A stretch of 64,000 nucleotides of DNA, from NCBI RefSeq assembly GCF_036711975.1, contig NC_091971.1, forward strand, positions 22,513,501-22,577,500, given 5' to 3'. Of the stretch, positions 54,561 through 64,000 are shown piece after piece. The position numbers and the translations under genes are program-made. The notes under the pieces were generated by a model, which was not told the DNA's origin, did not search any database, and saw nothing but the letters and a program-made list of their open reading frames with translations. Source of the DNA: Onthophagus taurus. Taxonomy: Eukaryota; Arthropoda; Insecta; Coleoptera; Scarabaeidae. Each line of letters begins with the position of its first letter. The stretch's first letter is position 1.

Positions 54561-55038
54561 CAAAATTGTCCTTTTTTGTTTTCACTGGTGTGCTCTGAAA
54601 ATAATAATAAGGAATGCGATAAAATCTTATAAAACGGACTAAAGATAAAAAATAGCTATTTATGTAACCACTTGGGAAATGACAAATGACACAATTTGTG
54701 TAATGCAATATGCAATAGATAATTGATGCATGAATAGTTTTATTTCCTACACTGTATTTTCTGCTTTTTAGTGTAGTTGTAGTCGTTTGGAAACCTTTTG
54801 GAAAACTTATTGATTTCAATATTTAAAACACAAATATGCGATAAATAAAAATATGGGCATCGATGGTATGCAGTGTGTCCTCTTAAGTTATGCATATGGA
54901 AACTTTTTTATTGTTCATTTTATGAAAAAAAGGTTACTTTTCATTAATTTCTTTTGCTCGATGTATAAATGAGGCGCTGAGAATAGAAAGAGCGAACTCA
55001 ACATCGGACCAAAAATTTTTTTTTTCATTTTTCATTAA
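54561..55038. other. Unassigned sequence
   Basis: Upstream of the hAT remnant. No motif, RNA gene or repeat recognised. TTAA at 55035-55038 abuts the next element. Confidence 0.4.
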
Positions 55039-55121
55039 CCCTTAACTGGTGTTCTAGGGCCAAATTGACCCTAAAACAATGTAGTTCAGTAGTGGTTAAA
55101 ATTAGGATCACCAGTTAAGGG
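55039..55121. mobile_element. piggyBac-like micro-element
   Basis: 83 bases bounded by inverted CCCTTAACTGGTG / CACCAGTTAAGGG. TTAA precedes the left end, as piggyBac requires, but the right flank reads TTTA. Ends resemble piggyBac termini (CCCTT). No coding capacity. Confidence 0.55.
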
Positions 55122-55918
55122 TTTATTTGCATGATGACGAATTGTTCTACGACGAATTATGTTAAGTTTGCCCTTCTTTCCCTTCGAAAATCGAATATCA
55201 AGCAAAACGGATGTTCGATTTTAACCAATACGGCTGAGAGTACAATCGGCGAACTCAACACGCCTAACCACAGGTGTCACATTTTCACAGGTGTGACGTT
55301 TTTACCTCATACCCAGAGCCGCGACGTTGTCGGGCAACTCATTGGCGGCTTGTCGCCTTACGGCTGAGACTCGGGCCACATCACGCAACATATAGTATAC
55401 CACGCCACTAGTTAAGTTTTTCTACGCCACTGGTTTGTAATTTCACAAAAAGAAACTTAATACTAAATCGCGTATGTCGTGGGTGTCGGCGATTTGAGAC
55501 GACACACGCGGACGATGGAAATTATACATTAATTAATTGGCATTTAATTCTGACCGATTTATAGTTTTTCGTTACTTGGTCAGCATCGTACGGTTTTATT
55601 GTATTGTCAGCATCGTACAACAATACAATAAAATTCGACCTGATTTCCTTATATGGTAATCACTCGTTTTGATGTTGTAACTATAGATCTTCATAATTTT
55701 TGGTAATTTCTCCACAGATTCTCATCCTGCGTACCTTGATCTCTTCTAAAAAGAGCAAACTTACGTAGAAGGTAAAAAAGAATTTTTCTGCAACTCTCCA
55801 TGGATATATATATATATAGTATAATTAAATGAATATGTATGCATAATTGTGACATAAACAATAAATGAAAACAATATACCCCAATATGTTATCGTAAATA
55901 AAAAAAAATACACATATA
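55122..55918. other. Unassigned sequence with a small repeat
   Basis: GTCAGCATCGTAC occurs twice (55579-55591 and 55606-55618), each next to one half of an inverted TTTTATTGTATTG pair. A TA microsatellite lies at about 55806-55818. The 55131-55367 frame has no motif. Confidence 0.45.
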
Positions 55919-56270
55919 CAGGGTGTATCTGAATGACTGCAACAAACATCAAGGGGTGATTCTTTAGTGAATTTTAAGGGTACTTTGATATATGAACAGT
56001 TGTTTAGAACTTGTTTAGAAGGGTAGGTTGAAAGTACAAATAGGGTCAAAACGTGCCCTATTATGAGTTAAACATATTCCCCAAATTTCATTTTCCTAGC
56101 GTTTATGGTTTTTGAGAAAAAGAAATTAAACCAAAATTTTCCGCCATTTTTGGAGGGGTGTAGCTCCTTAGGGGATCCGAAGTCGCCCATGGTTCATATA
56201 TCAAAGTACCCTTAAAATTCACTAAAGAATCACCCCTTGAAGTTTGTTGCAGTCATTCAGATACACCCTG
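55919..56270. mobile_element. Tc1/mariner-type MITE, 352 bp
   Basis: Inverted repeats of about 88 bases start CAGGGTGTATCTGAATGACT, with TA on both sides (55917-55918 and 56271-56272). The arms differ at very few positions. Related in its first bases to the MITE at 33.8 kb. Confidence 0.88.
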
Positions 56271-56439
56271 TATATACAAATATAAATACCCATATCGAGA
56301 TACAAATGGCGGGATCCAGAAAAATCTGCTCTATCCAACCGAATAAACAGAAAAGAGGACATCCTAACAAAATAAAAGAAAAGGAAAGAAAAAAGAAAAA
56401 CAACCTGATAAGGTTGCCCTTGTAGAGCCTGTAATAGAA

Positions 56440-58700
56440 AATAATAATAAAAAAAAAAACAAACTCAATTCAGATAAGAATCAACTGACAGCCTCTGACT
56501 GCTGACAAAACATTAGTCTCCTTAGTTCTGTGCGAAATCGAGATAAAGACAACTGTCGCAACAGAATTAGTAAAGATCCGTATGATTTGTAAATGTGATA
56601 CGTAAACGATCGCTGGAACATTGAAGTTCTAAATCTCGGCGGATAGAAACCCACTCCCGACCTGGTTTGACGAAGCTGTGGTTTGAATATAATTTTATTA
56701 TATAGATATTCCGGAATTCCAGAAACCACAATTCTTTGGAATAGAATCAAACTGTAAAACTCCCTCCTGTTGCACATACTCAACCAACCAGCCTCTTTAA
56801 GTTTATAAGAAATTCTCTCAAATTTTCGAATTCCATAGATAAATCTAAGACAACTGTTTTGTACTCTGTATACTTCGCGAAGTAACCGCATCAATAGCGC
56901 CATGATATATAGCAGACATAAAGTTAAAATGTGAGAGCACAAATGCGTCACACAAACTTATTTTCACTTTTATGGGCAGGTATGACCGATGCGGATAGAG
57001 AATTCGCAAATTGCGGTAAGATCTTTTAATATACATTGCAATCTGTTGCTTAAATCTAAAATTATTGTCTAAAATCAAACCAAGACACTTAGCCTCTGAA
57101 ACTCTTTTAATTAACGTATCATTCAACTTAATAGCCAAGTCAGGAGCAGCAACACGCTTTTGACTACTAAAGCACATCCACATATATTTTTCAGGGTTTA
57201 TTTTTAATTGATGGTAAATAGCAAAACTAAATATTTTTTCAAGATTTGTTTATATTATATTCAACAACACCACTATCCGCATCCACATAAGAAGCGTACA
57301 GTTGTGTATCATCTGCATAAGAGTTAATCTTACAAAACTGAATAAATTTGCTGAACTGCGAAGTATATAAAGAAAACAAGATAGGACGCAACACAGAACC
57401 TTGCGGAACACCGCTCGTTACTGCCAAATCACTAGAAACAGAATCGTCAATCCTCACCCGCTGTGTGCGATGACTAAGATAATCACGTAAAATAGATACT
57501 GTGTTTTCAGTAAATTCCAAATATCGAAATAATTTACAAATAACAGTGTGGTTAACAATATCAAATGCCTTAGAGTAATCCAAGAAAACAACAGCGGTAT
57601 TCATTTCTCTGTCAAGAGCAGTCAACAAATCATCTGTTAAATTCAGCATTGATGTAGTATACCCACGCCTAAAGCCCGATTGCTGCGATGGGTGTAAACT
57701 CTTCAGTTCCACATACTTTGCCAACTGTATCTTCATAATCTTTTCTAAAATTTTGGAAAGGACAGAGAGCACACTAATAGGTCGCAAGTCGCCATATTCC
57801 TGTGGGTCACCCTTCTGAGGCAGCGGAATAACCACAGCACGCTTCCATTCCATGGGAAAGACATGTTCAGTTACACAACAGTTTAGTATATGAGTTAAAT
57901 ATGGCAAAATAGTTGGACAAGACATTTTGATCATGTCAATGGAGACACCATCCGCTTCAACTGCAGATGAGGCAATAGAATTAATCATCTCCATCACCAA
58001 AGAGACCTCCACTGGTTTAAAAAAAAAGTCATTTCTAAAACTAGAACTATCATAGAGATCTAAACCAGGCCCTTGGAAGTCTTTAACAATTTAATTTTCT
58101 AATCATTAACTTAAATATATCGGTCATCCAGGGAGCAGGAGGCTTAGTAAATCGATACCTTTTTACAGGAGCATGGTCATCAAAGACGTTAATTAACGCA
58201 TTTGTGAAAAAAGAAACCTTCTCATTAATGTCACCAATATAAAATACATAGTTAAACGGAATTGATCTTAAGTTCTGCAAAAAGGAATCATTATCAATAT
58301 ACTTTAAGAGACGCAAAAATTTAAAAGTTGGAGATTTCTTAATTGTATTAATCCTTATGTCACAAAAAACCATATCATGATCAGAAAGGTGACACGGAAG
58401 CACACCACTACGAAGTACCAAGAACCTATCAAATGAAATAACTAAATCAATAAGAGAAGCCGTATTCAGAGTTACTCTGGTAGGATGTTCGATGAGCTCC
58501 TGACCTCCAAGAGATCAAGCAGACTTAAAAGATATTTACTATCAACACTATCAATATTCATTATATTAATATTAAAATCACCACAACATATAATTTTGTC
58601 AGTAGCGCTTAGACAACTAGCAACTGAATTTTCGAACTCATCAAAAAAAACCTGTAATAAACCGCATACTCTTTAATTTGATGAATAGCACGACCAGATC
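56440..58700 (-). pseudogene. Jockey/CR1-group non-LTR retrotransposon (endonuclease to 3' end)
   Basis: Endonuclease scraps at 58560-58690 include ICCGDFNIN; 58083-58421 continues with VLPCHLSDHDMVFCD, the last endonuclease motif. RT lies at 57239-58012: YGDLRPISVLSVLSKILEKI, FLDYSKAFDIVNH, TSGVPQGSVLRPILF and the catalytic INSYADDTQLY. After a break, 56845-57183 gives VSEAKCLGLILDNNFRF, and 56481-56951 the C-terminal LIYGIRKFERISYKLKEAGW block. Frame changes near 58050, 57200 and 56900. The A-rich 3' end lies near 56440. Confidence 0.87.
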
Positions 58701-59476
58701 GGTCATATCTAACTCGAGAATCAACTTACCCTAAAAAAAAATTATAGCTCCAAAACGTATCCATAGAAAACATTTTAAATGTGATTTTTGAGTTTAGGGG
58801 ACCAAACTACATAAGACAAATACAGTGGCGTCAAATGTACATTTTATAAATTTTTGTTTGTAGATTAGTGTAATTTATGTAATGTAATGTAATGCAGCTT
58901 AACAGTGAGCCACGGTTTGTTCTCGTCACATTCGTATCGAATCGCTTGATTCACTATCAGTTGATTAAGGAATTATTGAGGTTGGGGCTCTTGTCGTCAT
59001 TTAGTACACCTTACATTTTTGTAAAGTCATTTGATTCGATCATAGAATGTTTTTGATTTAACCTAGCTTGCAGCTTTCTTTTGCTTCTGAGAGGTAAATT
59101 TTAATTAAGAAATTGAAGGGATCTCTCAGTTGTCAATGAAGGGCTCATCCCATTTTTCGAGATGCTTTTTGGACCTGTTGGTAGTAACTTATTTATTATT
59201 ACGGTAAATGGAAGTTGAATTTGTATAGAAAATTAGGTAGCAACATATTATATTGGTTAAAGCGCAAATTTACTATCTTAAAAATAAATGTAAAACAATA
59301 TGAAATAAGCACCTTATTAAATGTCAAGTATATATTGATTAAATACAAATAATACAAAATCAATCACTCCTTTAAATTTAAGTGTTTTAATCATTTTTTG
59401 TCCTTCATATCGAGATATCTGATAAGATTTTATTAAATTTTTTAAATTATTATTTTTTTACTAATAAAATCTAGGA
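58701..59476. other. Unassigned intergenic sequence
   Basis: No ORF, RNA gene or repeat recognised between the non-LTR element and the regucalcin 3 stop. Confidence 0.45.
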
Positions 59477-60580
59477 TTATATTTTAATCCGGACTCCTGG
59501 AAACCCGCTACATCCTAATCCCGTTATTTTGTAAAGTACGCCATTTTCGGGACCGTCAGGAGCTGGTTCTGGCCCAAATTGAACTTTTGCCGTCGTTACA
59601 TATAATTCATCTAAATTTTTACCACCAAACACTAAAGAAGATACCTTAAAAAACGAACAAATGTAACAAATTAAAGAAAATACGTATAAATATTATAAAT
59701 AATAAATACTTGTTGTGCTGGAAGTGTAATTTTTTCTAAAAGACATTCTTTTTTGCTCGGATCAATTTTAATAATCATCCCGCCACCAAAACAAGTTACC
59801 CATAAATTTCCATCTTTGTCAATGGTCATTCCATCTGGAGCTCCTGGAATGTTATGGTCATCGAAAGTAAATAATCTAATTCGATTTGCTAAAAATAAGG
59901 TTAATCAATAAATAAAATTAAATTAATAAATTAAATATAAAGTACTTATAACGCTTGCTTCTGGATCGTAATCAAATTGTTCAATTCTTCGTGTTGGACT
60001 ATCAATAAAATAAAATTTATTTGTCACAGAATTCCATGCCAAACCATTCGGAATTGTTAGTGAATTAAAATGCCTCTTTATTTGTTTGTTAAGTTCTAAA
60101 TTATACAACGTCCCGGTTTTTTCCTCAAATCCACCCATCGTCTTAATAATCATAGCCCCAGCCCATAGTTTTCCCGTTGGGTCCACTTTTCCATCGCACC
60201 AAATATAATTACCATTTGGAACTTCATCCAGGGAAGATAAAACTTGTATATTTTGACCTCTTTCACTTTTACCATCCCATGTTAATATCGATAATTTATT
60301 ACCGTGTGATATTACGTATTTATTATTATTATTTTCAATTGGAATTGCAAATGTAGAATGAGTTAATCCTAAATTAATTTATAATTATTATAATTAATTA
60401 ATAATTAATAAATTAATTCTTACCTAATAATGCACGAACGTGAAATTTATCATGTGGACTATATCTATGTATTGCTCTATCATTAGTATCGACAAAATAT
60501 AAACTTTGAGTTTCCTCGTCCCAAAAGGGAGCTTCAGGAAGTTTTAAATTAGTAACTAAAGCTTCTATTTGTCTCGACAT
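59477..60580 (-). CDS. Regucalcin/SMP-30, copy 3 (altered substrate site)
   Basis: Four exons: 60424-60580, 59946-60368, 59710-59888 and 59477-59644. GT-AG introns in phases 1, 1 and 0 fall at the same positions as copy 1. They total 927 bases, 308 residues. It starts MSRQIEALVTNLKLPEAPFWD. Metal ligands are conserved (Glu16, Asn in TIPNGLAW, Asp in PDGMTIDKDG). The segment matching NRFNDGK of regucalcin reads NGNYIWCDGKVDP, so the Arg and Asn that contact substrate in mammalian regucalcin are not conserved. LWAGAM replaces LWAGTM. The gene is otherwise intact and is probably a diverged paralog rather than a pseudogene. Confidence 0.92.
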
Positions 60581-61203
60581 ACTACTTTAAGGAACAATAA
60601 TAATTAACTGATTCTAACATTGGTTCATTTCAAATTTTTATCTTTTATCATTATCTTTTGATAAATAATCACCATGTTCATTCAACTGGATATAAAAATG
60701 TAATGTTTTACAAGTTTTCTTTCGAAAAATAAAGAAATTAAAAATCAATTTTATTGTGTTTAATGACTTAATTTGTTTTTTCTTTGGATTTCAAAGTGTT
60801 CTTATATAAGCCTAAATAAAGATAAGACTAAAAATAGAGAACGAACGATAATAAAACATTTTTATTGCCGCATTGCTACGAAATATCCTCATTGCGTAAT
60901 TTAAATTTTTATAATTTTAATGTTGACATTAAATTAAATTAATAAAGTATACAGGGAAATAAAAATGTAATTAATTATGCACTAAATAACTATACGTTTT
61001 TTTATTTAAACAAAAAATGTTTTGTTTGTAAGTTTCAAAATAAATAAATAGATTATAAGTAGGTCATTTAAAAAATTTATAAAGAATGTTAATTTTTTAA
61101 TTTTCAAGCGATATCATTGAAATTGAACAACGTCGAAAAATGGTCTGCAAATTTCTCTGTGATTGTAACAGCAGATTGCGAACAACCTGGTGGTGCTGTA
61201 GCT
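60581..61203. other. Upstream flank of regucalcin 3, no gene seen
   Basis: AT-rich, presumably with the copy 3 promoter near 60590-60700. No convincing core elements were identified. Confidence 0.45.
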
Positions 61204-61329
61204 TCAATTTCTTCTAAACCTACTAGGTACATTCAGTGTGTTATCGAAATCCATACCATCCTTTTCTCTCACAAAGTTGTGAAGAATGCAAAAAGCCTTT
61301 ATGATAATCTCAGCAGTTTTAACATTCAT
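61204..61329 (-). pseudogene. PIF/Harbinger transposase C-terminal scrap
   Basis: About 41 codons on the minus strand: MNVKTAEIIIKAFCILHNFV, then REKDGMDFDNTLNVP and a stop. The AEIIIKA-CILHNF pattern is the end of HARBI1-like nucleases (DDE_Tnp_4). Nothing else of the element is recognisable. Confidence 0.6.
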
Positions 61330-61444
61330 GTCTGTAGCGCATCTGTGGCGTTGCACATATTCCCTGCCATATTGATTTCAATTTCTACTTTTTTATTATT
61401 TACCATTGATTATTTAAAAAAAATGATTTTGTATTAGGAAAATA

Positions 61445-62193
61445 ACAAATGATAAGTCCAAGTATCATTTGGTGGTTGCAAATTTGCCTTTCGATATCAT
61501 TTCTAGTATTTTTGACATTATCTCTTCACCTCCTGATAAAGATACGTTTATACGTACAATTAAACTGCTTTAATTTCTCGGCTATCATTCAGTGAAGAAA
61601 CAAAACTTGATGAACTGTTGTCAGGTGCAGAGATGGGGAATCAAAAACCATCTAATTTCCATCGAGGTATGTTGAGTACCGTTGGCGGAACACAGATGGT
61701 TAGTCATGATCTCCTTTTAAAATTGTTGCAGCGGAGGTTGCCACATTCCATCTCTGTAGCACTTCATGCATCCGGAAATGAAAATATTGATGATGTTTTA
61801 CAAATTACAGATAAAATCTGGGATTCCTTCCATCAATTTGCTCCTCATAATAATGTTTCCAACATTAATCAATATTCCGATGTTGCGACAGCTCAATTGA
61901 ATCAACAAAATAATTTATCTTTGATAAAAGCTATTAGTGATCTAAACATTTCTTGTAAATCAGTGATTACAAATATTTCTCAAAAACAAGAAATTATAGA
62001 AACCCAAATTACCAACATTCAAAATCAAGTTAAAGATAGAGACAATTATAGACCACATTTTAGTTGTCAAAATTGTCAACAAAAATATAGATCGCGTTCT
62101 AATTCTAGAAATCGTACAAATAAAGATCAATCTTCTTCTATCCTCCAACCGGGTGATAGGTTGGGTGATAGGCCGACAACCCGTCCCCATTAA
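61445..62193 (+). pseudogene. Ty3/Gypsy gag fragment
   Basis: About 61445-61570 reads TNDKSKYHLVVANLPFDIIS and SPPDKDTFIRTIK; a frame change near 61570 leads to 61618-62193 (LLSGAEMGNQKPSNFHRGML, LLLKLLQRRLPHSISVALHA, DVLQITDKIWDSF). This is the capsid-type gag of a Gypsy lineage different from elements A and B. No LTR or pol is present next to it. Confidence 0.75.
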
Positions 62194-62724
62194 AAATCAT
62201 CTGTTACGGAACTTAATGCAATGCCTCAGATTGGACGAATTCAGCGGTCACGATCCGGCAATCAGAAAATTAATTACTCCTTCGGAACCTGAAATAAGCA
62301 AACCTAAATGACTGGGCAGCGAGATAACGCACATGAGGTCACATACAATCTGTAAAAGTGGCAAGGGAATAAATTTATTCTCAATAGAGCATATAAACAG
62401 TAGATCATAAACTTCAAACCCATTTTTAACGAAGGAATGTTCGCACTACGTATCACCAACAGCCGCACCAACAGACGACAAGGATAAAGCAACTAAGAAT
62501 GAATTTTATATTTAGCTGGAAACAACTTTTGACTCATTGCCCTGAAATGACACCAAGATAAAGCGGGCTCTAGTCAACATTGTAATTCCGGGCCTATTTT
62601 TCAGTCATGACACATACTTTGCGTTTGGTTTTAAAGCATCTAGTATGTAGTTAATAATAAACATATTTTATTAAAACAAGCAATAATACTGAAACAAATA
62701 TACCCAGATTGATTAGTTATATTG
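62194..62724. other. Unassigned sequence
   Basis: No feature recognised on either strand. Confidence 0.4.
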
Positions 62725-63345
62725 CCTTTTTTCTCACTTTTAATTCTGCAAACTCGTCAATTAGTTTGTCATCAAATAGAGTTATTTAATACCTCTTTTT
62801 CTATATAAAGTAATGATAAACTATTTAATTTTTGTTGGCCTAATGTGGATCTTAAAAATTTTTTATTCTGGCTATTACTGAGAATGATCTTTCACCGCTT
62901 GCATTGCTTATTGGAAGGGTTAAATAAATTCTCAGAATTATGTTTAAATTAGGGAATGTTGCAATAATATTATATTCCTGAATAAATGACCACATGGACA
63001 CAGGCGAAATAATATTTTCTTTACTTATAAAAGTTTTAAATTGTAATACTTCATTTTTCAGTTCTGCTAGGTTTAAATCTTGTTCATAACATTTTAATTC
63101 CTCTATTGAAGAGTCACCAACATCACTATCATGAAAAATTGTTTTGAATTTATTGTTAATAGTTTTATATCCGTCAGATCTTTTCTTAATGTTGCTAATT
63201 AAAGAATCGCATACAACAAAAAAAAATTAACTTTAAAATCTTCTTTCCCATTGAATTTTCTGCCGTTTTTTTATCATTAGTATATGCAATATCTTTAACT
63301 TTTTCTGTTTCTCTTTCTAAGTTGTCAAAATCATCTCTAACAGTT
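62725..63345 (-). pseudogene. hAT transposase C-terminal fragment (ZMYM1-like)
   Basis: Minus-strand reading of 62720-62950 gives LTLPISNASGERSFSVIARI, FLRSTLGQQKLNSLSLLYIE and FAELKVRK, the same C-terminal block as the 6.4-kb hAT but another copy. The upstream part to 63345 is recognisable only in patches. Truncated at 63346 by the following element. Confidence 0.75.
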
Positions 63346-64000
63346 TGTATAATAATAATAATAATAATAATTTATTATGTTAATAACCCAGAGGGCATAC
63401 ATTCGTCACAATCGAAATAGAAATACCACATAAAAACATATATAAGAAAGAATAAATTACTAAATACATTACATTACATTAAACCCCTGATAAAATAATC
63501 GGTGTCCGGTCAGTAGCGACAAAGGCACAGTCGTAATACATCATAAAAATATCAATCGAAGGACTGTATATCGTTTAAGAAATCATCTATGGAGTAATAC
63601 GCCTTCCCCACTAAAACATTTTTAATTTTGGTTACAAAAGCCTTATAAGGTAAGCTTCTATAACCACAATGCAAGACATTGAAGAACTTCACTCCATAGT
63701 AATTATATGCGTTTCTCGACCTCTCCAGTCGCAGTGCCTCCGGTCGAATGTCATTCCTCCCCCTAGTGCCATAATTGTGAACATCACTATTTTTCCTGTG
63801 CTGACTATGATGTAAAAAAGTGAGCTTTAAACATTCCAAAATATATAATGAAGGAAGTGTTAATATTTTTAATTTGATAAAAGAAGGCCTACAGTCATCA
63901 GTATAGTTCAAGTTAGCAATATTTCTAATAGCTCTTCTTTGTATCCCAAATATTCTTTTATTGATCGGGGCATGTCCCCAGGCCAGTAACCCATAACTTA
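63346..64000 (-). pseudogene. Non-LTR retrotransposon 3' part, continuing past the window
   Basis: On the minus strand the frame is open from 64000 to 63552: SYGLLAWGHAPINKRIFGIQ, RRAIRNIA and later VHNYGTRGRNDIRPEALRLE, YGVKFFNVLHCGYRSLPYKA. This is the post-RT C-terminal region of Jockey/CR1-group elements. A 3' UTR of ~180 bases ends in (TAA)n at 63348-63372. The RT lies outside the window. Confidence 0.85.

Noticed and set aside
55131-55367. 78-codon plus-strand ORF in a moderately GC-rich patch
   Set aside because: No motif, no splice or poly(A) context; length within random expectation.
1-64000. CRISPR array, tRNA or rRNA genes
   Set aside because: No regularly spaced direct repeats and no cloverleaf or rRNA-like segment found by eye; a covariance-model scan would be needed to exclude tRNAs fully.

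Overview
The window is animal, almost certainly insect and plausibly beetle, nuclear DNA. It is AT-rich, has short spliced genes with GT-AG introns and AATAAA signals, and carries the usual arthropod transposon load (mariner, Tc1, hAT, pogo, Ginger, Harbinger, Crypton-like tyrosine recombinase, Ty3/Gypsy, several non-LTR clades). Species cannot be fixed from sequence alone.

Host genes are few. At the left edge (2-706) is the last coding part of DCAF1/mahjong, the substrate receptor of CRL4 ubiquitin ligases. Three regucalcin/SMP-30 paralogs follow: two divergent copies at 15.2-18.0 kb sharing a 549-bp intergenic promoter region, and a third at 59.5-60.6 kb. All three reconstruct to full-length ORFs of 308-311 residues. 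They are probably one family cluster now separated by about 41 kb of nested transposons.

0.7-15 kb: pogo remnant; dead mariner; a foldback element with hammerhead-ribozyme-like cores whose left arm is split by a hAT; a hAT-type MITE; an RTE endonuclease scrap; a non-LTR element interrupted by a spliced hAT with 8-bp target duplication. 18.5-26.3 kb: a gene for an unfamiliar protein with possible DDE-type acidic motifs, flanked by repeats of GGTAACGGAGTTGAG and interrupted in frame by a Gypsy element (B). 26.8-36.7 kb: a second Gypsy (A) with apparently identical LTRs inside a non-LTR element, a MITE, then a LOA/I-like non-LTR element with RNase H.

36.8-52.2 kb: a region bounded by ~600-bp inverted arms, containing a complete-ended Ginger transposon, a broken spliced gene, a Tc1 element, a palindrome carrying two hammerhead-like cores, an open-frame mariner at the centre of another palindrome, and a Crypton-like tyrosine recombinase with inverted-repeat sites at both ends. 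52.2-64 kb: hAT remnant, piggyBac-like and Tc1-type MITEs, another non-LTR element, regucalcin 3, Harbinger, Gypsy gag, hAT and non-LTR scraps to the right edge.

The least familiar items are the 18.6-26.3 kb element, the hammerhead-bearing palindromes, and the tyrosine-recombinase unit inside the 15-kb inverted structure. All identifications are from reading motifs; no database search was possible.
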